A DNA stretch of 64,000 bases, taken from assembly GCF_051014685.1 (NCBI RefSeq), contig NW_027478391.1, forward strand, positions 744,001-808,000. Reading direction: 5' to 3'. Below the pieces are notes generated by a model. The model was not told the DNA's origin. It searched no databases and saw only the letters and a program-made list of their open reading frames with translations. This DNA comes from Ptiloglossa arizonensis. Taxonomy: Eukaryota > Arthropoda > Insecta > Hymenoptera > Colletidae. Positions within the stretch are counted from its first letter, which is position 1; the number at the start of each line of letters is the position of its first letter. Positions 10,267 through 22,125 of this stretch are shown here, piece by piece. The translations under genes were made by a program, and so were the position numbers.

Positions 10267-13200
10267 GTTCGCGAGATATGTGAGTTTGAAGTTAAGGAAT
10301 GGTCGAGAAATCATCAAAATTATCGCAAGTCTGATACTCGAATCCAATAACTAGAATGGCCTAGGGCAAAAATACACATAGCGTTGTAAACGGGCGGGTT
10401 TCTAATTTCAGATGCAGCAGGAATTTCTCGAGTTCGTCAATCCGTTCGCGAGATATGGGAGTTTGAAGTTAAGGAATGGTTGAGAAATCATCAAAATTTT
10501 CGCAAGTCTGATACTCGAAACCAATAACTACAAATGCCTAGGGGAAAAATACACATACCGTTGTAATCGGGCGGGTTTCTACTTCCACATGCAATAGGAA
10601 TTTCTCGAGTTCGTCAATCCGTTCGCGAGATATGGAAGTTTGAAGTTAAGGAATGGTTGAGAAACCATCAAAATTTTCGCAAGTCTGATACTCGAAACCA
10701 ATAACTACAATGGCCTAGGGGAAAAATACACATACCGTTGTAATCGGGCGGGTTTCTACTTTCAGATGCAACAGGAATTTCTGGAGTTCGTCAATCCTTT
10801 CGCGAGATATGGGAGTTTGAAGTTAAGGAATGGTTGAGAAACCATCATAATTTTCGCAAGTCTGATACTCGAAACCAATAACTACAAATGCCTAGGGGAA
10901 AAATACACATACCGTTGTAATCGGGCGAGATTCTACTTTCACATGCAACAGGAACTTCTCGCGTTCGTCAATCCGTTCGCAAGATATGGGAGTCTGAACT
11001 TAAGGAATGGTTGAGAAATCATCAAAATTTTCGCAAGTCTGATACTCGAATCCAACATCTACAATGTCCTAGGGCAAAAATACACATACCGTTGTAATCG
11101 GGCGCGTTTCTACTTTCAGATGCAACAGGAGTTTCTCGAGTTCGTCAATCCGTTCGCGAGATATGGGAGTGTGAAGTTAAGGAACGGTTGAGATACCATC
11201 AAAATTTTCGCAAGTCTGATACTCGGAACCAATAACTACAATGGCCTAGGGGAAAAATACACACACCATTGTAATCAGGCGAGTTTCTACATTCAGATAC
11301 AACAGGAATTTCTCGAGTTCGTCAATGCGTTCGCGAGATATGGGAGTTTGAAGTTAGGGAATGGTTGAGAAATCATTAAAATTTTCGCAAGTCTGATACT
11401 CGAATCCAATAACTACAATGGCCTAGGGCAAAAATACACATACCGTTGTAATCTGGCGAGATTCTACTTTCAGATGCAACAGGAACTTCTCGCGTTCGTC
11501 AAACCGTTCGCGAGATATGGGAGTTTGAAGTTAAGGAATGCTTGAGAAATCATCAAAATTTTCGCAAGTCTGATACTCGAAACCAATAACTACTATGGCC
11601 TAGGGCAAAAATACACATACCGCTGTAATCGGGCGAGTTTCTACTTTCAGATGCAACAGGAATTTCTCGAGTTCGTCGATCCGTTCGCGAGATATGGGAG
11701 TTTGAAATTAAGGAATGGTTGTGAAACCATCACAATTTTCGCAAGTCTGATACTCGAAACCAATAACTACAAATGCCTAGGGGAAAAATACACATACCGT
11801 TGTAATCGGGCGAGATTCTACTTTCACATGCAACAGGAACTTCTCGCGTTAGTCAATCCGTTCGCAAGATATGGGAGTTTGAAGTTAAGGAATGGTCGAG
11901 AAATCATCAAAATTATCGCAAGTCTGATACTCGAATCCAATAACTACAATGGCCTAGGGCAAAAATACACATACCGTTGTAATCGGGCGAGATTCTACTT
12001 TTACGTGCAACAGGAATTTCTCGAGTTCATCAATCCGTTCGCGAGATATGGGAGTTTGAAGTAAAGGAATGGTTGAGGAACCATCAAAATTTTCGCTGGT
12101 CTGATACTCGAAACCAACAACTGGAATGGCCTAGGGGAAAAGTACACACACCACTGTAATCGGGCGAGTTTCTACTTTCAGATACAATAGGAATTTCTCG
12201 AGTTCGTCAATGCGTTCGCGAGATATGGGAGTTTGAAATTAAGGAACGGTTGTGACACCATCACAATTTTCGCAAGTCTGATACTCGAAACCAATAACTA
12301 CAAATGCCTAGGGGAAAAATACACATACCGTTGTAATCGGGCGAGATTCTACTTTTACGTGCAACAGGAATTTCTCGAGTTCGTCAATCCGTTCGCGAGA
12401 TATGGGAGTTTGAAGTAAAGGAATGGTTGCGGAACCATCAAAATTTTCGCTGGTCTGATACTCGAATCCAATAACTACTATGGCCTAGGGCAAAAATACA
12501 CATACCGTTGTAATCGGGCGAGTTTCTGCTTTCAGATGCAATAGGAATTTCTCGAGTTCGTCAATCCGTTCGCGTGATATGGGAGTTTGAAGTTAAGGAA
12601 TGGTTGAGAAACCATCAAAATTTTCGCAAGTCTGATACTCGAAACCAATAACTACAATGGCCTAGGGGAAAAATACGCATACCGTTGTAATCGGGCGGGT
12701 TTCTAGATTCTGATGCAACAGGAATTTCTCGAGTTCGTCAATCCGTTCGCGAGATATGGGAGTTTGAAGTTAAGGAATGGTAGAGAAACCATCACAATTT
12801 TCGCAAGTCTGATACTTGAAACCAATAACTACAAATGCCTAGGGGAAAAATACACCTACCGTTGTAATCGGGCGAGATTCTACTTTCACATGCAACAGGA
12901 ATTTCTCGAGTTCGTCAATCCGTTCGCGAGATATGTGAGTTTGAAGTTAAGGAATGGTCGAGAAATCATCAAAATTATCGCAAGTCTGATACTCGAATCC
13001 AATAACTAGAATGGCCTAGGGCAAAAATACACATAGCGTTGTAATCGGGCGGGTTTCTAATTTCAGATGCAGCAGGAATTTCTCGAGTTCGTCAATCCGT
13101 TCGCGAGATATGGGAGTTTGAAGTTAAGGAATGGTTGAGAAATCATCAAAATTTTCGCAAGTCTGATACTCGAAACCAATAACTACAAATGCCTAGGGGA

Positions 13201-13275
13201 AAAATACACATACCGTTGTAATCGGGCGGGTTTCTACTTCCACATGCAATAGGAATTTCTCGAGTTCGTCTATCC
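10267..13275 (+). repeat. 17-mer block A, third copy (rotated)
   Basis: Seventeen monomers matching 3010-6018 at an offset of 7257 bp (41 monomers), including the rare GTAAACGGG at about 10387. It covers most of the block A unit but starts two units earlier, so it is a rotated copy. Private changes include GGGAGTCTGAAC near 10990 and TTGCGGAACC near 12428; the latter recurs near 15083. Confidence 0.83.
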
Positions 13276-13625
13276 GTTCGCGAGATATGGAAGTTTGAAG
13301 TTAAGGAATGGTTGAGAAACCATCAAAATTTTCGCAAGTCTGATACTCGAAACCAATAACTACAATGGCCTACGGGAAAAATACACATACCGTTGTAATC
13401 GGGCGGGTTTCTACTTTCAGATGCAACAGGAATTTCTGGAGTTCGTCAATCCTTTCGCGAGATATGGGAGTTTGAAGTTAAGGAATGGTTGAGAAACCAT
13501 CATAATTTTCGCAAGACTGGTACTCGAAACCAATAACTACAAATGCCTAGGGGAAAAATACACATACCGTTGTAATCGGGCGAGATTCTACTTTCACATG
13601 CAACAGGAACTTCTCGCGTTCGTCA
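11730..13625 (+). repeat. 15-monomer-offset duplication, copy 1
   Basis: Aligns with 14385-16280 at an offset of 2655 bp (15 monomers). Diagnostic shared changes are TTGCGGAACC (near 12428/15083), GTCTATCCG (13268/15923), CCTACGGG (13370/16025) and AAGACTGGTAC (13513/16168). These rare mutations tie the two copies to a recent common source. Confidence 0.85.
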
Positions 13626-14384
13626 AACCGTTCGCGAGATATGGGAGTTTGAAGTTAAGGAATGCTTGAGAAATCATCAAAATTTTCGCAAGTCTGATAC
13701 TCGAAACCAATAACTACTATGGCCTAGGGCAAAAATACCCATACCGCTGTAATCGGGCGAGTTTCTACTTTCAGATGCAACAGGAATTTCTCGAGTTCGT
13801 CGATCCGTTCGCGAGATATGGGAGTTTGAAATTAAGGAATGGTTGTGAAACCATCACAATTTTCGCAAGTCTGATACTCGAAACCAATAACTACAAATGC
13901 CTAGGGGAAAAATACACATACCGTTGTAATCGGGCGAGTTTCTGCTTTCATATGCAATAGGAAATTCTCGAGTTCGTCAATCCGTTCGGGAGATATGGGA
14001 GTTTGAAGTTAAGGAATGGTTGAGAAACCATCGAAATTTTCGCAAGTCTGATACTCAAAACCAATAACTACAAAGGCCTAGGGGAAAAATACGCATACCG
14101 TTGTAATCGGGCGTGTTTCTACTTCCACATGCAACAGGAATTTCTCGAGTTCGTCAATGCGTTCGCGAGATATGGGAGTTTGAAGTTAAGGAATGGTTGA
14201 GAAACCATCAAAATTTTCGCAATTCTGATGCTAGAAACGAATAATTGGAATGGCCTAGGGGAAAAGTACACACACCATTGTAATCGGGCGAGTTTCTACT
14301 TCCACATGCAACAGGAATTTCTCGAGTTCGTCAATCCGTTCGCGAGATATGGGAGTTTGAAGTTAAGGAATGGTTGTGAAACCA
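13626..14384 (+). repeat. Linker of four monomers introducing new subfamilies
   Basis: Between the two copies of the 15-monomer-offset duplication lie units not seen earlier in the window. One has ATATGCAATAGGAAATTC (near 13950), one starts GTTCGGGAG (13984), one has TACTCAAAACC and AAAGGCC (near 14050), and one has ATTCTGATGCTAGAAACG with ATTGGAATGG (near 14222). These markers become common from here to about 46 kb, except in the left-type stretch near 25.3-31.3 kb. Confidence 0.75.
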
Positions 14385-16280
14385 TCACAATTTTCGCAAG
14401 TCTGATACTCGAAACCAATAACTACAAATGCCTAGGGGAAAAATACACATACCGTTGTAATCGGGCGAGATTCTACTTTCACATGCAACAGGAACTTCTC
14501 GCGTTAGTCAATCCGTTCGCAAGATATGGGAGTTTGAAGTTAAGGAATGGTCGAGAAATCATCAAAATTATCGCAAGTCTGATACTCGAATCCAATAACT
14601 ACAATGGCCTAGGGCAAAAATACACATACCGTTGTAATCGGGCGAGATTCTACTTTTACGTGCAACAGGAATTTCTCGAGTTCATCAATCCGTTCGCGAG
14701 ATATGGGAGTTTGAAGTAAAGGAATGGTTGAGGAACCATCAAAATTTTCGCTGGTCTGATACTCGAAACCAACAACTGGAATGGCCTAGGGGAAAAGTAC
14801 ACACACCACTGTAATCGGGCGAGTTTCTACTTTCAGATACAATAGGAATTTCTCGAGTTCGTCAATGCGTTCGCGAGATATGGGAGTTTGAAATTAAGGA
14901 ACGGTTGTGACACCATCACAATTTTCGCAAGTCTGATACTCGAAACCAATAACTACAAATGCCTAGGGGAAAAATACACATACCGTTGTAATCGGGCGAG
15001 ATTCTACTTTTACGTGCAACAGGAATTTCTCGAGTTCGTCAATCCGTTCGCGAGATATGGGAGTTTGAAGTAAAGGAATGGTTGCGGAACCATCAAAATT
15101 TTCGCTGGTCTGATACTCGAATCCAATAACTACTATGGCCTAGGGCAAAAATACACATACCGTTGTAATCGGGCGAGTTTCTGCTTTCAGATGCAATAGG
15201 AATTTCTCGAGTTCGTCAATCCGTTCGCGTGATATGGGAGTTTGAAGTTAAGGAATGGTTGAGAAACCATCAAAATTTTCGCAAGTCTGATACTCGAAAC
15301 CAATAACTACAATGGCCTAGGGGAAAAATACGCATACCGTTGTAATCGGGCGGGTTTCTAGATTCTGATGCAACAGGAATTTCTCGAGTTCGTCAATCCG
15401 TTCGCGAGATATGGGAGTTTGAAGTTAAGGAATGGTAGAGAAACCATCACAATTTTCGCAAGTCTGATACTTGAAACCAATAACTACAAATGCCTAGGGG
15501 AAAAATACACCTACCGTTGTAATCGGGCGAGATTCTACTTTCACATGCAACAGGAATTTCTCGAGTTCGTCAATCCGTTCGCGAGATATGTGAGTTTGAA
15601 GTTAAGGAATGGTCGAGAAATCATCAAAATTATCGCAAGTCTGATACTCGAATCCAATAACTAGAATGGCCTAGGGCAAAAATACACATAGCGTTGTAAT
15701 CGGGCGGGTTTCTAATTTCAGATGCAGCAGGAATTTCTCGAGTTCGTCAATCCGTTCGCGAGATATGGGAGTTTGAAGTTAAGGAATGGTTGAGAAATCA
15801 TCAAAATTTTCGCAAGTCTGATACTCGAAACCAATAACTACAAATGCCTAGGGGAAAAATACACATACCGTTGTAATCGGGCGGGTTTCTACTTCCACAT
15901 GCAATAGGAATTTCTCGAGTTCGTCTATCCGTTCGCGAGATATGGAAGTTTGAAGTTAAGGAATGGTTGAGAAACCATCAAAATTTTCGCAAGTCTGATA
16001 CTCGAAACCAATAACTACAATGGCCTACGGGAAAAATACACATACCGTTGTAATCGGGCGGGTTTCTACTTTCAGATGCAACAGGAATTTCTGGAGTTCG
16101 TCAATCCTTTCGCGAGATATGGGAGTTTGAAGTTAAGGAATGGTTGAGAAACCATCATAATTTTCGCAAGACTGGTACTCGAAACCAATAACTACAAATG
16201 CCTAGGGGAAAAATACACATACCGTTGTAATCGGGCGAGATTCTACTTTCACATGCAACAGGAACTTCTCGCGTTCGTCA
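14385..16280 (+). repeat. 15-monomer-offset duplication, copy 2
   Basis: Partner of 11730-13625. It ends where unit 16285 (GTTCGCAAG, TTGAGAAATC) diverges from unit 13630 (GTTCGCGAG, ATGCTTGAG). Its last part also starts the next higher-order pair (16031-22040). Confidence 0.85.
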
Positions 16281-19039
16281 ATCCGTTCGCAAGATATGGG
16301 AGTTTGAAGTTAAGGAATGGTTGAGAAATCATCAAAATTTTCGCAAGTCTGATACTCGAATCCAACATCTACAATGTCCTAGGGCAAAAATACACATACC
16401 GTTGTAATCGGGCGCGTTTCTACTTTCAGATGCAACAGGAGTTTCTCGAGTTCGTCAATCCGTTCGCGAGATATGGGAGTGTGAAGTTAAGGAACGGTTG
16501 AGATACCATCAAAATTTTCGCAAGTCTGATACTCGGAACCAATAACTACAATGGCCTAGGGGAAAAATACACACACCATTGTAATCAGGCGAGTTTCTAC
16601 ATTCAGATACAACAGGAATTTCTCGAGTTCGTCAATGCGTTCGCGAGATATGGGAGTTTGAAGTTAGGGAATGGTTGAGAAATCATTAAAATTTTCGCAA
16701 GTCTGATACTCGAATCCAATAACTACAATGGCCTAGGGCAAAAATACACATACCGTTGTAATCTGGCGAGATTCTACTTTCAGATGCAACAGGAACTTCT
16801 CGCGTTCGTCAAACCGTTCGCGAGATATGGGAGTTTGAAGTTAAGGAATGCTTGAGAAATCATCAAAATTTTCGCAAGTCTGATACTCGAAACCAATAAC
16901 TACTATGGCCTAGGGCAAAAATACCCATACCGCTGTAATCGGGCGAGTTTCTACTTTCAGATGCAACAGGAATTTCTCGAGTTCGTCGATCCGTTCGCGA
17001 GATATGGGAGTTTGAAATTAAGGAATGGTTGTGAAACCATCACAATTTTCGCAAGTCTGATACTCGAAACCAATAACTACAAATGCCTAGGGGAAAAATA
17101 CACATACCGTTGTAATCGGGCGAGTTTCTGCTTTCATATGCAATAGGAAATTCTCGAGTTCGTCAATCCGTTCGGGAGATATGGGAGTTTGAAGTTAAGG
17201 AATGGTTGAGAAACCATCGAAATTTTCGCAAGTCTGATACTCAAAACCAATAACTACAAAGGCCTAGGGGAAAAATACGCATACCGTTGTAATCGGGCGT
17301 GTTTCTACTTCCACATGCAACAGGAATTTCTCGAGTTCGTCAATGCGTTCGCGAGATATGGGAGTTTGAAGTTAAGGAATGGTTGAGAAACCATCAAAAT
17401 TTTCGCAATTCTGATGCTAGAAACGAATAATTGGAATGGCCTAGGGGAAAAGTACACACACCATTGTAATCGGGCGAGTTTCTACTTCCACATGCAACAG
17501 GAATTTCTCGAGTTCGTCAATCCGTTCGCGAGATATGGGAGTTTGAAGTTAAGGAATGGTTGAGAAATCATCAAAATTTTCGCAAGTCTGATACTCGAAA
17601 CCAATAACTACAAATGCCTAGGGGAAAAATACACATACCGTTGTAATCGGGCGGGTTTCTACTTCCACATGCAATAGGAATTTCTCGAGTTCGTCAATCC
17701 GTTCGCGAGATATGGAAGTTTGAAGTTAAGGAATGGTTGAGAAACCATCAAAATTTTCGCAAGTCTGATACTCGAAACCAATAACTACAATGGCCTTGGG
17801 CAAAAATACACATACCGTTGTAATCGGGCGAGTGTCTGCTTTCAGATGCAATAGGAATTTCTCGAGTTCGTCAATCCGTTCGCGAGGTATGGGGGTTTGA
17901 AGTTAAGGAATGGTTGAGAAACCATCAAAATTTTCGCAATTCTGATGCTAGAAACGAATAACTGGAATGGCCTAGGGGAAAAGTATACACACCGTTGTAA
18001 TCGGGCGAGTTTCTACTTCCACATGCAACAGGAATTTCTCGAGTTCGTCAATCCGTTCGCGAGATATGGGAGTTTGAAGTTAAGGAAAGGTAGAGAAACC
18101 ACCAAAATTTTCGCAATTCTGATGCGAGAAACGAATAACTGGATTGGCCTAGGGGAAAAGTACAAACACCATTGTAATCGGGCGAGTTTCTACTTCCACA
18201 TGCAACAGGAATTTCTCGAGTTCTTCAATCCGTTCGCGAGATATGGGAGTTTGAAGTTAAGGAATGGTTGAGAAACCATCAAAATTTTCGCAAGTCTGAT
18301 ACTCGAAGCCAATAACTACAAAGGCCTAGGGGGAAAACACACATATCTTTGTAATCGGGCGAGTTTGTGCTTTCAGGTGCGACAGGAATTTTTCGAGTTC
18401 GTCAATCCGTTCGCGAGATATGGGAGTTTGAAGTTAAGGAATGATTGAGAAACCATCAAAGTTTTCGCAAGTCTGATACTCGAAACCAATAACTACAATG
18501 GCCTAGGGGAAAAATACACATACCTTTGTAATCAGGCGAGTTTCTGCTTTCAGATGCAATAGGAAATTCTCGAGTTCGTCAAACCGTTCGCGAGATATGG
18601 GAGTTTGAAATTAAGGAATGCTTGAGAAACCATCAAAATTTTCGCTGGTCTGATACTCGAAACCAACAACTGGAGTGGCCTAGGGGAAAAGCATACGCAC
18701 CGTTGTAATCGGGCGAGTTTCTTCTTTCATATGCAATAGGAATTTCTCGAGTTCGTCAATCCATTCGCGAGATATGGGAGTTTGAAGTTAATGAATGGTT
18801 GAGAAATCATCAAAATTTTCGCAAGTCTGATACTCGAAACCAATAACTACATATGCCTAGGGGAAAAATACACATACCGTTGTAATCGGGCGGGTTTCTA
18901 ATTTCAGATGCAACAGGAATTTCTCGAGTTCGTCAATCCGTTCGCGAGATATGCGAGTTTGAAGTTAAGGAATGGTTGAGAAACCATCAAAATTTTCGCA
19001 AGTCTGATACTCGAAACCAATAACTACAATGGCCTAGGG
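16031..19039 (+). repeat. 17-mer higher-order block B, copy 1
   Basis: Aligns in tandem with 19040-22040 at an offset of 3009 bp. Unlike block A it includes GTTCGGGAG units, ATTCTGATGCTAG units (near 17407 and 17939), a unit with GGTATGGGGG (near 17886) and the S5/S6 cassette (18232 onwards). Differences between copies are sparse, for example ATGCGAGAAAC (18121) versus ATGCTAGAAAC (21130), and TAATCGGGCG versus TAATAGGGCG (near 21010). It has the same length as block A but a different monomer composition. Confidence 0.87.
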
Positions 19040-19116
19040 GAAAAATACACATACCGTTGTAATCGGGCGGGATTCTACTTTCAGATGCAACAGGAATTTC
19101 TGGAGTTCGTCAATCC
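18232..19116 (+). repeat. Five-monomer 'S5/S6 cassette', copy 1
   Basis: A fixed series of five units. Unit one has CGAAGCCAATAAC, AAAGGCC, GGGGGAAAACACACATATC and GTGCGACAGGAATTTTTCG. Unit two has ATGATTGAGAAACC and CAAAGTTTTCG. Unit three has ACTGGAGTGG, AAAAGCATACGCACCG and TTTCTTCTTTC. Unit four starts ATTCGCGAG and has TTAATGAATGG and ACATATGCC. Unit five has GATATGCGAG. The same order recurs at 21241, 32217, 36996 and 41242, so the series has been amplified as a module. Confidence 0.8.
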
Positions 19117-22040
19117 TTTCGCGAGATATGGGAGTTTGAAGTTAAGGAATGGTTGAGAAACCATCATAATTTTCGCAAGTCTGATACTCGAAACCAATAA
19201 CTACAAATGCCTAGGGGAAAAATACACATACCGTTGTAATCGGGCGAGATTCTACTTTCACATGCAACAGGAACTTCTCGCGTTCGTCAATCCGTTCGCA
19301 AGATATGGGAGTTTGAAGTTAAGGAATGGTTGAGAAATCATCAAAATTTTCGCAAGTCTGATACTCGAATCCAACATCTACAATGTCCTAGGGCAAAAAT
19401 ACACATACCGTTGTAATCGGGCGCGTTTCTACTTTCAGATGCAACAGGAGTTTCTCGAGTTCGTCAATCCGTTCGCGAGATATGGGAGTGTGAAGTTAAG
19501 GAACGGTTGAGATACCATCAAAATTTTCGCAAGTCTGATACTCGGAACCAATAACTACAATGGCCTAGGGGAAAAATACACACACCATTGTAATCAGGCG
19601 AGTTTCTACATTCAGATACAACAGGAATTTCTCGAGTTCGTCAATGCGTTCGCGAGATATGGGAGTTTGAAGTTAGGGAATGGTTGAGAAATCATTAAAA
19701 TTTTCGCAAGTCTGATACTCGAATCCAATAACTACAATGGCCTAGGGCAAAAATACACATACCGTTGTAATCTGGCGAGATTCTACTTTCAGATGCAACA
19801 GGAACTTCTCGCGTTCGTCAAACCGTTCGCGAGATATGGGAGTTTGAAGTTAAGGAATGCTTGAGAAATCATCAAAATTTTCGCAAGTCTGATACTCGAA
19901 ACCAATAACTACTATGGCCTAGGGCAAAAATACACATACCGCTGTAATCGGGCGAGTTTCTACTTTCAGATGCAACAGGAATTTCTCGAGTTCGTCGATC
20001 CGTTCGCGAGATATGGGAGTTTGAAATTAAGGAATGGTTGTGAAACCATCACAATTTTCGCAAGTCTGATACTCGAAACCAATAACTACAAATGCCTAGG
20101 GGAAAAATACACATACCGTTGTAATCGGGCGAGTTTCTGCTTTCATATGCAATAGGAAATTCTCGAGTTCGTCAATCCGTTCGGGAGATATGGGAGTTTG
20201 AAGTTAAGGAATGGTTGAGAAACCATCGAAATTTTCGCAAGTCTGATACTCAAAACCAATAACTACAAAGGCCTAGGGGAAAAATACGCATACCGTTGTA
20301 ATCGGGCGAGTTTCTACTTCCACATGCAACAGGAATTTCTCGAGTTCGTCAATGCGTTCGCGAGATATGGGAGTTTGAAGTTAAGGAATGGTTGAGAAAC
20401 CATCAAAATTTTCGCAATTCTGATGCTAGAAACGAATAATTGGAATGGCCTAGGGGAAAAGTACACACACCATTGTAATCGGGCGAGTTTCTACTTCCAC
20501 ATGCAACAGGAATTTCTCGAGTTCGTCAATCCGTTCGCGAGATATGGGAGTTTGAAGTTAAGGAATGGTTGAGAAATCATCAAAATTTTCGCAAGTCTGA
20601 TACTCGAAACCAATAACTACAAATGCCTAGGGGAAAAATACACATACCGTTGTAATCGGGCGGGTTTCTACTTCCACATGCAATAGGAATTTCTCGAGTT
20701 CGTCAATCCGTTCGCGAGATATGGAAGTTTGAAGTTAAGGAATGGTTGAGAAACCATCAAAATTTTCGCAAGTCTGATACTCGAAACCAATAACTACAAT
20801 GGCCTTGGGCAAAAATACACATACCGTTGTAATCGGGCGAGTGTCTGCTTTCAGATGCAATAGGAATTTCTCGAGTTCGTCAATCCGTTCGCGAGGTATG
20901 GGGGTTTGAAGTTAAGGAATGGTTGAGAAACCATCAAAATTTTCGCAATTCTGATGCTAGAAACGAATAACTGGAATGGCCTAGGGGAAAAGTATACACA
21001 CCGTTGTAATAGGGCGAGTTTCTACTTCCACATGCAACAGGAATTTCTCGAGTTCGTCAATCCGTTCGCGAGATATGGGAGTTTGAAGTTAAGAAAAGGT
21101 AGAGAAACCACCAAAATTTTCGCAATTCTGATGCTAGAAACGAATAACTGGATTGGCCTAGGGGAAAAGTACAAACACCATTGTAATCGGGCGAGTTTCT
21201 ACTTCCACATGCAACAGGAATTTCTCGAGTTCTTCAATCCGTTCGCGAGATATGGGAGTTTGAAGTTAAGGAATGGTTGAGAAACCATCAAAATTTTCGC
21301 AAGTCTGATACTCGAAGCCAATAACTACAAAGGCCTAGGGGGAAAACACACATATCTTTGTAATCGGGCGAGTTTGTGCTTTCAGGTGCGACAGGAATTT
21401 TTCGAGTTCGTCAATCCGTTCGCGAGATATGGGAGTTTGAAGTTAAGGAATGATTGAGAAACCATCAAAGTTTTCGCAAGTCTGATACTCGAAACCAATA
21501 ACTACAATGGCCTAGGGGAAAAATACACATACCTTTGTAATCAGGCGAGTTTCTGCTTTCAGATGCAATAGGAAATTCTCGAGTTCGTCAAACCGTTCGC
21601 GAGATATGGGAGTTTGAAATTAAGGAATGCTTGAGAAACCATCAAAATTTTCGCTGGTCTGATACTCGAAACCAACAACTGGAGTGGCCTAGGGGAAAAG
21701 CATACGCACCGTTGTAATCGGGCGAGTTTCTTCTTTCATATGCAATAGGAATTTCTCGAGTTCGTCAATCCATTCGCGAGATATGGGAGTTTGAAGTTAA
21801 TGAATGGTTGAGAAATCATCAAAATTTTCGCAAGTCTGATACTCGAAACCAATAACTACATATGCCTAGGGGAAAAATACACATACCGTTGTAATCGGGC
21901 GGGTTTCTACTTTCAGATGCAACAGGAATTTCTCGAGTTCGTCAATCCGTTCGCGAGATATGCGAGTTTGAAGTTAAGGAATGGTTGAGAAACCATCAAA
22001 ATTTTCGCAAGTCTGATACTCGAAACCAATAACTACAATG
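19040..22040 (+). repeat. 17-mer higher-order block B, copy 2
   Basis: Tandem partner of 16031-19039. The match ends in unit 21949-22125, where this copy changes to ATGACCTAGG, CACACACCG and TAATCGGACGAG. That combination is repeated near 37795 and, in part, near 42041. Confidence 0.87.
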
Positions 22041-22125
22041 ACCTAGGGGAAAAATACACACACCGTTGTAATCGGACGAGTTTCTACTTTCAGATGCAAC
22101 AGGAATTTCTCGAGTTCGTCGATCC
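21241..22125 (+). repeat. S5/S6 cassette, copy 2
   Basis: Same five-unit series as 18232-19116, offset by 3009 bp within block B. The fifth unit carries the ATGACCTAGG and TAATCGGACG changes near its end. Confidence 0.8.

Noticed and set aside
14228..14719. Longest forward open frame (163 codons) and its many shorter relatives, which look like a repeated 59-residue protein
   Set aside because: The frame exists because the monomer is 59 codons long. Usual monomers stop at TGA in GGTTGAG, TAA in GAAGTAAAG or TAG in ATGCAATAGG. Starts and stops fall at arbitrary points of the repeat and no upstream gene signals are present.
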